NCBI GenBank assembly: GCA_907163375.1
Contig: CAJQUW010012905.1
Location: 52,610 to 116,609 of the forward strand
Direction of reading: 5' to 3'
DNA from: Prostheceraeus crozeri
Taxonomy: Eukaryota; Platyhelminthes; Polycladida; Euryleptidae
Length of the DNA: 64,000 nucleotides
Positions 1 to 11,573 of the stretch are shown here, piece after piece; the stretch's first letter is position 1, and each line of letters opens with the position of its first letter. Below the pieces are notes generated by a model, which worked only from the letters and a program-made list of their open reading frames with translations, was not told where the DNA came from and did not search any database. The position numbers and the translations under genes were made by a program.

Positions 1-2035
1 TAGAAACACTGTTTAGACCAAAGGTCAATATAAACCTTAATTATGCATAAAAGCAAGTCTGCATCAAGTTCGATGTAGAAACACTGTTTAGACCGGCTCT
101 ATCTGCTGAGCCACAGGAATTACGACCAATTTCAATAACCAGACAGAAAGCAGTCACTGCCAAATTCTGAACGTTATAGCGAGCTAGTGAGTGAGCGAAA
201 TGCCATTTCGGTGCTCTGGCTCAGATTTGCGCGACTCATCTTTCTCTCTATTCATGCAACGAAACCGTTGAATGACAGTCGTAAGTCAAGGAATAAGTGG
301 ACCGGTCTCTTAAAAGAATTAGTCAATATCATGCGCTCCTGCAGGATAGGAATAAAAAACATCACTATAGGCTGTGAAGTTTATCAGTTTATCAGATAGA
401 ATTGGAGGTCTGAAACAACTCATCCAATATTTTCGAAAATCACCCGGTAATTTCTTCAATTTCCTGGTGATAGAATATGTTATGAAGATTGATACGCAAC
501 CGGAAATACATTCATTCTCTGGACTGTGATCAATTGCAGCGCTCGCATCTTGAAACAACTATCAGATTATTTGTTAGAAAATGTTAACATGCAAAAAGTT
601 TAATACAGCTCTTCTATTTCTTCTGAGATCTATCTAATAGAATTGATGACATGGCCACAGAAGAAATTGTGACTAGACATGGCCAAAGGCGAGCGAACGG
701 TTTACGGCTAGACGAGGCTCCAGATAGAAAATATCAGCTCAGCTAAAATTCTGGCCGTTGTAGCCGATAAGATATGTGAAACAAGAATTTTGAAGATTTC
801 TGCCACGATTGAAAAATCCAATTAACTGTGCATAGCTCTCATTATTTATATCTGTTTAAATTTGCATTCTGAAGGCTACACATTCGCACATAAAACTTGA
901 ACAGATTCAAAACGATTAAACCTAATAGTGTGGCACTCTGTGTTAGTATATGGCCCTTTTATATTCGCAGTTCAAGGAATGGGATATTCACGAGCCTGGA
1001 TGAAGTACTTCCGAAGATTAGACACTTTTTATAAACCGGCATAGACGCTTTAATTCCAATCGACTTAAGACAGGCTTTCTCGATCTGACGAAATCATTTG
1101 ATTCAAGCAACAATATCAATTAATCTATATTGACAAGCTATCGACTCATCAATTACACAGATATCCCTGAAAATTGCAAAATATTTTTTGTAAAACATTA
1201 AAATCTTCTTTCAAAGAGAAAGAAGTTCGAATGAGACTCATTAAGCTTACTAAAAATAATTAAGACTAATTTGCCGATGAAGTTGAGCACGTAAAGCACG
1301 CGAATTTAAGAAAATTCAGCTATGGCTTCGTCTATGTTCAGCTATACAGAGGTACGCCTATCGCGATAATGCATAAATGTAGTGGTAACATGTAAAAATG
1401 AGATAACTTAGTGAAATCTCTGTGGGAATGAGGTTGGTTAAATGAAATATTTTAAACGTTGCAGCTTACTCGAAAATGTTTACCCCTCATGTCTAATGTC
1501 CGTCTAATTCACGCCCGTCTAATGTCACGTTACCAGAATTGACTTTATCTCATTGCAGCGAACCATCAATTAGAGCCAACGCTGTGCAAAGTATCTTGCA
1601 GTCAAAGCTCGATAATTAAGAGTATAAATACCAGGTTTACTATCTCTTAATTATTGAAAGTCTGAATTCAAAAGCAACTTATATAAGCCGCCAAATATAC
1701 AAAAAATGCCGCGGCCGTATGATCTTAATTGACCGAAGTCTTAATTGTCCGTGTCCGAATTAACGAGCTTCGACTGGATTTACTGTATTCATGCGAAGCG
1801 ATTCGTTAACGATGTCATTCTGTCCGCACGATTATATTTGAATGGTCGTGAAAAATTGGCTTGCTTTACCTATAGTCAAATATTTATAACCAGAGGAACA
1901 TTTTTTACATCACATCTAATTCAAAAGTTATCTGTTGAAATATTTCAGTCAATTTAGTGCTTGGTATAATGTGTAGTGCGCAGGTAAACCGCTATTAATT
2001 ACTTAATTTATCTATCATCACTTCATTCGACTTAC
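1..2035. other. AT-rich stretch without a recognised gene
   Basis: No open frame here has codon structure or a motif I recognise. The window opens in a short direct repeat: the 19-base string starting TAGAAACACTG occurs at 1-19 and again at 76-94, so the left edge may lie inside a repeat. Around 1490-1545 the phrase GTCTAAT recurs three times with similar flanks. Confidence 0.5.
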
Positions 2036-3695
2036 CTGATACGAATTTCGTTTGATAAGTAATCCGTTCTATCAATATTTTCGGCTCAAGATATTCCTCG
2101 CATTTTCTATATTGTAATTTGGTTGATAATCCATTAATAAGATCAATCAATTTACATACGATGTCCACAGGTGTCAGTCAGGCAACTCCAAAAGTATACT
2201 TGTACATTGTAATGCAGCACAGTATGGTTACACATGGTTCACTCAACTTTTTAAGTAGCCACTGCTTTGAATTGTCTTAAATTGAAAAACGTAATTTACT
2301 TAAATTACAGGTGCTCTATATACAAGGTTGCAAGAGGTATCCAAGGAGACATGATAAAAGCTAAGGGTTAATAGGTTAATTAATTTAATAGGTCTGATTT
2401 ACTTCACACTTCAATTACCAATACAATTGTCATAAAACGAGGAAGTATACTTACCCGATCAGCATCACGGCTTATGGAATAATCTTTGAATCTGGGGCAA
2501 TAACTGGTCGATAGACTTTCCACGTCGCTCTCTTTATCAGTGTCCGTTTCCATTGATTCAGTTTCAGGAAGATTTGTGGTTGATGACATGCTGGATAACA
2601 GAAATAGGACACCGTTTATCATTGTATACTGTAAACAATAAATAGGCGGCTTACCACTTATTAACGTTGACTTGCACTGCGTTACGGAACTCATCTATAC
2701 TTGCTTTCCGTTTCCTTCCAAATTTTTGTCGCATAAATAACAATTTCTCATTTGGGGCCAAAGACGCCCCAAATTCTTTCAGGCGCCGTATGAGTCAGAT
2801 TCTCCAAAACTTCTGTAATTCATAATTTGCATTCATGAGTGATCGATGCACGTATGAGAATTATCCATTTTTCCCAATGTGGGATCAGGACAATTTTTTA
2901 ATTTTTCGTCAAGATAATCTAAGTTATGAATCCACCATACAAATTTAAGTCTGCAAGTATGACATAAGCACAGATTCATAATCCCCGTATTGACGTATCT
3001 AATTTTAGCATTGCACTTGAAACGTAGATCACTTGGTTATTAAAACTCAAAATGTAGGCGTGGACAGCAACTGAATGATCTGCATTTAGACATGAAGTCA
3101 GATATTTCTTTGTTTCAAGGGCCATTAATTCGAAAATTAAGTATACTTAAATGACTACGGATCAATCTTGTAAGCTTATTGTAATGCTTGTAAGCATTAG
3201 GCGGAAAATTCTCATAGATGGATGGATGTCTGAAATGAAGCTTACCTTTGCATCTTCATTATTATTGTCTGTTAAGACGGGATGTTCATCAGAGATTGCT
3301 TCGCAAATGAAGGATAACTGCGTTGAATCCAAATACCTATCGGGAATAAAAAGAAAAATTCGTTTATTTATATGAACTTTATATGAACCTCTATCACAAT
3401 TTAGCTCATCTTGAATATTCTGACTAAGCACAGCTTCCTTTTACGCAAATGCTGACAATTACTTTATTAACCTTATTCAAACTTTTTGCACATATGGCTT
3501 TTATCAAGTTAATTTCCGAAATACACAGTACACAGATTTTTTCCGATCGCGAGGTTTCGGCTAACAGCTTGATCATATAGAATGAAAGCAATGAAAAACA
3601 CACGGGTCAGACAGGAGTCGTAATTTCAACGCGAAATTAACTTACTTCTTTCTAATTACTTTATTATATAACCGGATATGAGGAGACCTGCTGTC
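2036..3695 (-). CDS. Putative multi-exon gene fragment of unknown function
   Basis: I read five short minus-strand exons with AG/GT borders: 3646-3695, 3246-3336, about 2655-2775, 2455-2590 and 2036-2106. Four donors are GTAAGT or GTAAGC. Phases fit at two junctions: 3646 ends with two bases of a codon and 3336 supplies the third (Lys), and 2655 ends with two bases completed at 2590 (Cys). The third exon includes the basic run KFGRKRKASIDEFR; the fourth is acidic (ESMETDTDKESD); the last reads KCEEYLEPKILIERITYQ. Exons 3246-3336 to 2655-2775, and 2455-2590 to 2036-2106, do not match in phase, so exons are missing or borders are wrong. I recognise no domain. It could be a real host gene entering from the right, or chance; matching phases and strong donors favour a gene. 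Confidence 0.4.
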
Positions 3696-4305
3696 CTTAA
3701 AATAGCTAGGTCAATTTTTGGGGTACCCACACATTAATTAACATAAGGAAAATGGTAAGATGTTGAACGTGAGCTATTTGACTCATTTTTTGTTCGATGG
3801 ATGAAGTCCGAAATGATTAAATAAATTAGTTTCCTTTACGGTTCTATATCTGCAACCGTTTATGCAACATTCGAAGACCATTCAATTCAACAAATAAATT
3901 GGGAAATTATTTCAGGGAATTCAGGGGATTTCAGGGGGGACTACACTCGAAATGTACTAGTAAATAGTTTGATCATAACCATCATCGATTATCAAAAAAA
4001 AATTGTGGATGACATTGATACTGTACGAACGGATAGCATATCGCAAATTTCAAAATTTTCATATATTATGCCTACTGCACACGCACACATTTTCTCTCAT
4101 TTATTCTTCTTTGCCTACAGCAGGAGCGATAATTTTCAATGCTACTGACATCGTATTTACTCAATTATAACGTCAACAGGCTCTCGTCTAAGCATTTGCA
4201 AGCATATTTGCGTCATGCATTCAATGTCTGTAAGGTCTGGACATCTCATCACGTCTTTTACACATTTACAAACATGTGTTAGCATATAATTATTGGTCAA
4301 CATGA
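3696..4305. other. Intergenic or intronic DNA
   Basis: Low-GC sequence with no supported coding segment. It may be intron of the putative minus-strand gene to its left. Confidence 0.4.
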
Positions 4306-5148
4306 CACATTCTTATGATAATCTGGTCTTCGACATCGTGGACAACGTGCAGGGTAACTCATTTGACATCCGAATCATGTAAAGCAAGTCTGGGGAGGTC
4401 CTCCAAGAAAGTGCTTTTGCCTGAATTAGTGACCAGAACGGAATTTGCCATAAAACGTGTCTTTCACTTAGCGAAATTGTGAAATGATAGAAATAGTGCA
4501 CAATTCTTGTGATAATCTGGTCTTCGACATCGTGGACAACGTGCAGAGTAATTCATTTGACATCCGAATCATGTTAAGCAAGTCTAGGGAGGTCCTCCAA
4601 GAAAGTGCTTTTGCCTGAATTAGTGACCAGAACGGAATTTGCCATAAAAACGTCTCTTTCACTTAGCGAAATTGTGAAATGATAGAAATAGTGCACAATT
4701 CTTGTGATAATCTGGTCTTCGACATCGTGGACAACGTGCAGAGTAACTCATTTGACATCCGAATCATGTTAAGCAAGTCTGGGGAGGTCCTCCAAGAAAG
4801 TGCTTTTGCTTGAATTAGTGACCAGAACGGAATTTGCCATAAAAACGTGTCTCTTTCACTTAGCGAAATTGTGAAATGATAGAAATAGTGCACAATTCTT
4901 GTGATAATCTGGTCTTCGACATCGTGGACAACGTGCAGAGAAACTCATTTGACATCCGAATCATGTTAAGCAAGTCTGGGGAGGTCCTCCAAGAAAGTGC
5001 TTTTGCTTGAATTAGTGACCAGAACGGAATTTGCCATAAAAACGTGTCTCTTTTACTTAGCGAAATTGTGAAATGATAGAAATAGTGCACAATTCTTGTG
5101 ATAATCTGGTCTTCGACATCGTGGACAACGTGCAGAGTAACTCATTTG
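4306..5148. repeat. Tandem repeat, unit 194-197 bp, about 4.3 copies
   Basis: The phrase TGATAATCTGGTCTTCGAC starts at 4316, 4510, 4705, 4902 and 5099, so the units are 194, 195, 197 and 197 bp. The last copy stops near 5148. The copies differ by a few substitutions and small indels, with the leftmost most diverged. Each unit has a short minus-strand frame of about 62-76 codons ending in the next unit. That periodicity comes from the repeat and I do not call it coding. Confidence 0.93.
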
Positions 5149-8100
5149 TATCCTCCTATTTTTGTATCATGTCATTTAAGTTCTAACTCTTATTTCATAA
5201 TACCGGGTAGCCCAAGTAGCTACAAGGGATCGAATTGTAAGATAGCCTAATAGCCCTACTATAAGCACAGTAGAAAAATGTGTGGGAGACACGATAATTG
5301 CGAATGGTTTAGGGTTATTTGGGTAGTTTACATAATTCAAGTTAACCTGTATGCGGGATGTAATGGACTAAGCTGAAAGCCTTAGGTATCTTATAATTTT
5401 TTCCTCTTGTCGTAGGCTTTTACATGTGATAGGCACAAATGCAGCATTTCAGTAGGCCTACATATCCAAAGTACGTTTTAATAACCTAAACAAGCTAGTA
5501 AATAATTTCTGTATAAATAGTAGCTCCAAGAACAAACCCGCTTTTTTACGAAGCATCTAGGCTTACATGTAGAGCGTATCAAGTTAGGTATACCTTCTAG
5601 AGAAAATACAGGTACCTAACTTCTCGTAGACTCGTTTACTGATTCGTCCAACTGATGTTGAGTGAGACATAAAGGTAGACATAATTACATATGTGATAGG
5701 CCCTGGGAAAGTTACATCCCTCGAGCATGGGTGGTACGCCAGAACGTAGTTGATTCGCTGAGATTGTCTATTCTTCCCTATGTGTAATAGGAAATGAATG
5801 CTAAGGAATACAGTTTTTAACTTCTTTTCGCCGTGCGTGAGTCGAATAAACCTTCAAGATAACTTTCTAATAACTCTCGTCTACCGAACTCGAGTTTTGA
5901 TTTTGATGGACATGGCAAGCGACATGTCGAGGCCACGAGGTCTTCACTTTTCTCCTCCCTAAACATATTCTTACCTATCCAATGCAATTTATAATATGAA
6001 TAATACAGGTTATCAAAATGCGACTCTTACTGTTTCGAGTCTCAATTCAAAAATAATTATTAACCATAATTCTGCATTCTAAAGGTACAACATAACATTC
6101 TCATAATTCAAGGGTATTCCGGGGTATTCAAAGAAATATGTTACATAAATAATTATCAATGGTTTAAATTTATGCGAACGTTGAATATTATTTATGTCTT
6201 ATTCACATACTATTTCGCTCAATGGCTAATCACATAAAAACGATGCGACAGACGTGTAGTTCATTTGAAAGAACAGGAGCGTAAGTTTTGCAGTTCTCAC
6301 TCGTCGAAGATAGCAAATTCTAATTTCATTATCCATTGAAAGCAGTCGGCGTATTCTCATTGGTCTATCATCAAATTTAAGCCAATTAAAAAGGAGCGCT
6401 GACTCTTTCGTATGATTAAGTTTGTCACTTGTGTTGAATGTTTCATTCCATTTCTGATCTGAAGATCATTTCAATGTCCCTTAATCCACAAATGATATCT
6501 AGATCCTTGATTTACGCTTCAAGCATAACTTTTCATTGCTCTAGAACTCAAAACCAAATATATATATATATTCATTTTCTTCTCAGTGAAATCAATCACA
6601 TGTACAGAAATGTTAAAGTTTTACAAGTTAAAATCAACGAATGATGATTGAGATGGAGCACGTGATTCTCAAATCAACGCTCTGCTTTTCCATATGCTAA
6701 TGTTAATGAATGTGAATGAGAAATGAAGACATTGATGGGGTGGGTGATAGGAGAATAATTGATGAATCTTAATTGCTGAAGAAGTGGATGGATGGAGCAC
6801 CCGCTGAATGTCACTCATTGTCAACTTGCTTACGTCATTAAGCTGACATTGAGATGTTACAACTGCATTGCAATGAATTCCAAAAGACGTTGAGTGATAC
6901 AGTCATTTTAAGTCAGTAAGAGCCTCTCGAAATGTTATGCGTCGTATAATACGGGCGTAAAATAATAAGTCACCGCACCTACAGACAATCTGATTCATAC
7001 ATTCTAACCATATTCTAAGTCATTGATCTCTTTGAGCGCCCTCTACAATACTTTTCATAATTTGCATTTCATATGATTTTATTGCAATATATATAACTTT
7101 CAGAAACTGCAATTTTTCAGTTTATATATAAATCGTAATAGTTTTATATCATCAAATTATAAATTGCACTATTTCTGTATTATCGGATATATATTGCAAT
7201 TTTTCCGCAATTTTGTCAACCAGTGTGGCCTACGGACCCTATGAAATATTGCAGACCATATTTCGGACCTTCACATATATTGTGAATACGGACCCTCTAA
7301 AGATTTCATGCACTATTGGATAAAATCAACTTTGCTTTTTTCTTTAAACTTTATTGTTAGCAATTTTTCATGTATGCAAGCATTAATCAGTAATAAATAA
7401 CACACGTGACAGAATTTTTCTCAAAATAATTTCGGACCATCGTAATACGGACCCTTTCCTACCTGTAATACGGACCATTTTGCCTAACAGTGTAGAGACA
7501 CGAATGAAACTTCCAGATTATTCTGCGCTATTTCTTTTTGTGAAATGAAGCGATGACCTCTATTTCACCCCTCGAGTTGAAATGTGATCTTCCGATTGCG
7601 CTGCGCTATCGAAGGCGCACGAGAAAGTTATCTGCTATCGGGCTGGACTGGACAAAGCGCTCTTCTATTAATAGAATTCTCTATCTCCCTTCTCTCCCTC
7701 ACTGTATCACAGGCTTGAAGCGACCGAGATATTATGCAACACTCATTGAGGATTCTTCCATTCATTCACAATTTAATGAATGAACAATAATACAACTTGC
7801 AACCTTGATTGACCAAAAAATTGACAAGCGGTGAAATTCAGGCATAGTCAGAATCATGGTCAGAATGATATAAAGTTCACGGTCAAGTCAAGAATTTTGA
7901 GCAATTTTTTTCATTGTCATCGATGCGTCATGCAAATATATATGAAGCATTGCAGTTTGACGCAACATTTCACGATTGAATGCATCATCATCATGTAGCG
8001 AAAATCACTGAGAGAAATGAGAGCTAAGGTTATTTATTCCAAGGAAAAACTTGCCTAGATGTGCCAGACAGCCGATCGATGACAGTTTCGGGCCAGTCCA

Positions 8101-8640
8101 CTAACATTGGAGATAAGTTTTTCTTAGAAATCACAACAAATTCGCTGCTCAATGTGTGTGACAACTCTGGGGTCGTTCTATTTCAAAATTAGCTCGTGTG
8201 AATTTAAGGGCTGACTCACGACCACTCCCTGTCAAAAAAATAAACGTGAAAATTGGGGGGGCCAAACCTCGACTTCAAGACATCACATTTCACGTCATTT
8301 TTCGATGAGAGCGGTCACAAATTGATATGATCATGCATTTTTACTTCCAAATAAGCCATTTTCGAAAAATTTGTTGGTCCCAATTTTTTCATGTGGCCCA
8401 AGACTTTTTGACGAGGGACCCACGACTCATTTTCTCGCGGGAAATGCATCGATCTAGTTTGATTAAATGCGTTCGAATTTCTGCATCAGAAGCGTCTTTT
8501 TCCACAAGCATTCTACATTTGAGTCTTAATTAGAAACTCTGAAGCTGATTGCCGAAATTTTTGCAATTTATCAGTTTTGCGAAGCCGGAATATTGCCTTT
8601 CTGACATCATGGAGGCATTTAAATACTAAAACCAGACATA
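5149..8640. other. Long AT-rich stretch without a recognised gene
   Basis: About 3.5 kb with no frame over 80 codons and no motif I recognise. A phrase like TACGGACC recurs six times between 7230 and 7480 (see the separate repeat entry). A short AT dinucleotide run lies near 6560. Confidence 0.5.
7228..7490. repeat. Cluster of a recurring TACGGACC-like motif
   Basis: TACGGACC or TTCGGACC occurs near 7230, 7265, 7284, 7431, 7447 and 7471. The segment is bounded by GTGTGGCCTACGG on the left and CCTAACAGTGTAG on the right, which are weakly inverted. It may be a small decayed transposon or a degenerate tandem repeat. Confidence 0.35.
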
Positions 8641-8644
8641 TGAT

Positions 8645-8800
8645 GAAGGTCGCCGTTGGCACTCGAGGCAACTGCTGACAGCGGTCGCCGGGCAACGGTC
8701 GCCCACATACAGTCGAGGCGACCGCCACCAGGAGTCGCCGGGCGGCGGCGACTTCGGCGACGCCGAGGGCTGTCGCGGCAACCGCTGGGCGACTTTTGTG
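8645..8800. other. GC-rich island built on GTCGCC/GGCGAC motifs
   Basis: About 155 bp are strikingly GC-rich against an AT-rich background. The stretch is made of repeated GTCGCCGGGC-like and GGCGAC-like words on both strands. It directly precedes the 32-bp minisatellite. Minus-strand frames through it give Arg/Pro-rich peptides, which is a composition effect. Confidence 0.6.
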
Positions 8801-8812
8801 GTTGATAGGGCC

Positions 8813-9258
8813 AGGACTCCGACTCTACACTATTATGGAAATCTAGCACTCCGACTCCAGACTATGATGGGACTCTACACTTTGGTGGGACTCCACGACT
8901 CCGACTCTACACTTTGGTGGGACTCCAGGACTCCGACTCTACACTTTGGTGGGACTCCAGGACTCCGACTCTACACTTTGGTGGGACTCCACGACTCCGA
9001 CTCTACACTTTGGTGGGACTCCAGGACTCCGACTCTACACTTTGGTGGGACTCCAGGACTCCAGGACTCCGACTCTACACTTTGGTGGGACTCCAGGACT
9101 CCGACTCTACACTTTGGTGGGACTCCACGACTCCGACTCTACACTTTGGTGGGACTCCACGACTCCGACTCTACACTATTATGGAAATCTAGCACTCCGA
9201 CTCCAGACTATGATGGGACTCAAGACTTTGGTGGGACTGCAGCACTCCGACTCCACAT
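8813..9258. repeat. Minisatellite, 32-bp unit
   Basis: The core unit is GGACTCCAGGACTCCGACTC followed by TACACTTTGGTG, 32 bp. About a dozen copies lie between 8880 and 9180, with diverged units (ACTATTATGG variant) at both edges. The unit has no stop in any forward frame and its length is not a multiple of three. Three overlapping forward frames therefore stay open (92, 107 and 173 codons), each cycling through three short peptides. I do not call a protein. Confidence 0.92.
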
Positions 9259-9443
9259 CCCATCTTTGAACATTCGAAGTCGCATTCTACATTCGCAAAA
9301 CATCAACTCAAAGTACTAGTGACACAAAATTCACATTCATTGCAGGAGAGCGTTTAACAATTTCTAATGACACAGGAATTCCGTGAAACTCTAGCTGAAG
9401 CCCTCTATCTAATTGGATTTAACATTAATGGAATATTTTTGTT
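9259..9443. other. Spacer between minisatellite and lectin gene fragment
   Basis: No coding support. It is probably intron of the minus-strand fucolectin-like gene, because a splice donor at 9449-9444 opens into it. Confidence 0.4.
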
Positions 9444-9449
9444 CCTTAC

Positions 9450-9907
9450 CTCCTTTAATCACCTGAACTTCACAAATTGTCATCGCATCTGGAACGTTAT
9501 CCAAGACGGTCACATACCTGCCCCGATTGTTGTTGCAGTTGAAATGAACTTTACGAACATTCATTTTTTCCGAACTTTGTCTGCAATCTGTTTGACCAAG
9601 TAGCTTGCCTCACTGCGCTTAAATATACTTTTTCACTTTCGATACCAAAAAAAGAGATAATCATGATTTCCTTCACATGATATACTGCTTCCAGATCAAC
9701 ACTCCAAGAGTGAGGGTGAGCCTCACCTTTTGTCCTCGTACAGCGATACTCACTGTCATCTCCATCTACTGCCAAGTCGGACGTTAAAGATCCGCTTGTT
9801 GAGCTTTGACTTGTTGGTTTCCTCAATGCCAAATTTTCTCCGAGTACGGATGTGATCTGATGTGAAGCGATACATGAAAGAATGTATAGGAAACCCGACC
9901 AAAGCAT
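9450..9907 (-). CDS. Fucolectin-type (F5/8 C-like) lectin, partial and possibly broken
   Basis: Fucolectins are secreted fucose-binding lectins of the F-type fold, often linked to innate immunity in invertebrates and fish. Reading starts at ATG 9907-9905, chosen because it begins a signal peptide-like stretch (MLWSGFLYILSCIASHQITS); the open frame also runs further upstream. The domain follows: ENLALRKPTSQSST, then DLAVDGDDSEYRCT, then SWSVDLEAVYHVKEIMI, all typical F-type motifs. That frame ends near 9552. The domain's expected C-terminal motif, GRYVTVLDN then MTICEVQVIKGG, is in another frame at about 9450-9525 and ends at a good GTAAGG donor. The middle of the domain (the usual Cys-Cys/Arg part) is poorly matched, so there is either an unrecognised small intron or a frameshift and loss. 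More exons may lie to the left. Confidence 0.72.
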
Positions 9908-10198
9908 GTTGATCAGTTTGAACTGTGACAGTGTGATAGAGAAATGATTGCGTGGAAATATGTTATGGAGATAATTACCGTTCACAACTTCACTTTTCTG
10001 ATTTTTTAGGAACTGAACTCTATTATCTAAATGGAATAGCAGATGAACTATTAGAACCAAGAAGATGATTGGCGTCTGTAAAATAATGAAATTTAAAAGC
10101 AAATGTTTTAGTAAAGAATATTCCTGTCTTCCGTATCTGTCATTATCAGGCTGGGATAAGTCGCCTGTGTGGCGCTAATGTTTCATAATTATTTCACA
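9830..10198 (-). repeat. Duplicated segment, copy 1 (lectin signal exon and upstream)
   Basis: This segment, holding the lectin's signal-peptide region and about 290 bp upstream, recurs at 22497-22866 in the same orientation at roughly 90% identity by eye. Similarity starts just after the SVLG codons and ends within ATTATTTCACA on the right. Confidence 0.85.
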
Positions 10199-10715
10199 AT
10201 TTGCTAGGTATGCTCGGGATCGGGTTTCGGGATGATCCCGTCCCGACCCTCGATCCCAACTTTTTTATGCCTGTCACTCAAATGAAAATCGGTCGCTCTT
10301 TAAACTGCTACCTAATAAGTCAAATGATACACGCTACCGTTCTTAATGCGCTTTTTAATTAATTTCCATTTTAATTCATTCAGCTTGTGATGCAGAGTGC
10401 GGCGTAACTAATGTGACTATTTCTAATGTACCATAATTTTCTAATTATCCAATAAAAGTTAACAAACAAGGTCTTAACAAGGACAATTAGAAATTTACAT
10501 TGAAATTTAGTCACATTTTCTATGCCTCAACATGTACTAACAAATCGCATCACATCATATTTCTGTAGGAGGCCTACATGCATTGCATCGATGTAAACCG
10601 TTAAATAATGCCGCAATCTCTCAAAGTAAATTTTGTTAAGTCCTCGATACCTGATCGATTGTTATCGTTATCAATCTATAGGATATAAGTAAAATGATTA
10701 TCAAGATGACTAATT
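10199..10715. other. Non-coding AT-rich stretch
   Basis: No gene is seen. Near 10210-10255 there is a short run of CCCGA/TCGGG words (GGGATCGGGTTTCGGGATG), which recurs in similar form at 17858-17930. Confidence 0.4.
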
Positions 10716-10946
10716 AAAAAGCCAGGAGATGCAATTTTTGTTATTCAATTTCCAATATTTCAACTTCACAGCATGCGTCAGGGATACAAAAAGGAGAGAA
10801 AAGCTATTAGGAAGACATGGAAATATAAAACTCAAAAGGTAATGTATTCAGTCCTAGCTTTTTTCTCCCTTTTGTATCCCTGACGCAGGCTGTGAAGCTG
10901 AAATATTGGAAATTGAATAACAAAAATGGCATCTCCTGGCTTTTTT
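10716..10946. repeat. Foldback (inverted-repeat) element, ~90-bp arms
   Basis: The left arm (10716-10806, starting AAAAAGCCAGGAGATGC) is matched in reverse complement by 10856-10946, ending ATCTCCTGGCTTTTTT. The arms are nearly identical and enclose about 50 bp. The form fits a palindromic MITE. No coding capacity. Confidence 0.85.
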
Positions 10947-11124
10947 ATGAGCGGCATACATAACTTTTTTGTTAATGTTATGAGCGGCATATTACAGAAA
11001 TAATCAATTTTTGTACTCCTACTTCAATGAAATCCACAACTGTACCGAGTAAGTGGACTGAGTCGTCTTTCTACTCAATGAAATACGCCTTAATCACCAT
11101 ATACGCTGAATTCAAGGAGTCGGT
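10947..11124. other. Spacer with short direct repeat
   Basis: TATGAGCGGCATA occurs at 10947-10959 and again near 10979-10992. Nothing else is recognised. Confidence 0.4.
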
Positions 11125-11573
11125 TCATAAGTCCACTGTGAAGTTGATAGCAGACACCTTTAGATTTTGCAACCGATGTTTCAGTTCATCAATTGCAAGT
11201 GCATATGTGTTATCGAGTTCGTCAGCAATCTGTTGGCGTCTGGATCCAAAATATCCTGATGATGCCAAAAAATGCTGCATAGCGGCTGTGCGGAAGTTCG
11301 CACAACAGCGACTTTCAATAATGACAGCGTCTATTGCAATTTCGTCGAGTCGTTGCATTGATTTCGTAGATGATTTTACAGTAGAACTCGGCGGTGACTT
11401 TTGAGATGAGAGCTCAGCCACTGAGCACTGTCGTTTTGCTGCAGGATGACAAAATTCGTCGCAGTTGACATGATCCAGCTGGGGTCCTCTCTTGCTTGTT
11501 GTATTCTCAACGTCTAGTGTTTTAATTAGTCCATGTTTTGTTCGGAAAGTAGACCTTCGATTGACATATCCTT
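11125..11573 (-). CDS. Unrecognised open frame, possible exon
   Basis: A minus-strand frame is open for about 149 codons from 11571 to a stop at 11125, in sequence more GC-rich than its surroundings. It has no early ATG. A plausible acceptor (TTTTTAAG before GATATGTC) lies at its 5' edge near 11573. The middle reads HVNCDEFCHPAAKRQC, a small Cys/His cluster. The C-terminal third, GSRRQQIADELDNTYALAI and on, looks helical or coiled-coil-like. A shorter plus-strand frame (11027-11404) overlaps it antisense. I know no family that matches. It may be a host exon or a remnant of a mobile-element protein. Confidence 0.33.

Noticed and set aside
4313-5090. Four minus-strand frames of 62-76 codons
   Set aside because: They repeat with the ~196-bp unit and end in the next unit; this is a side effect of the tandem repeat.
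8619-8849. Arg/Pro-rich minus-strand frames across the GC island
   Set aside because: They reflect the GTCGCC-rich composition only, with no homology or splice support.
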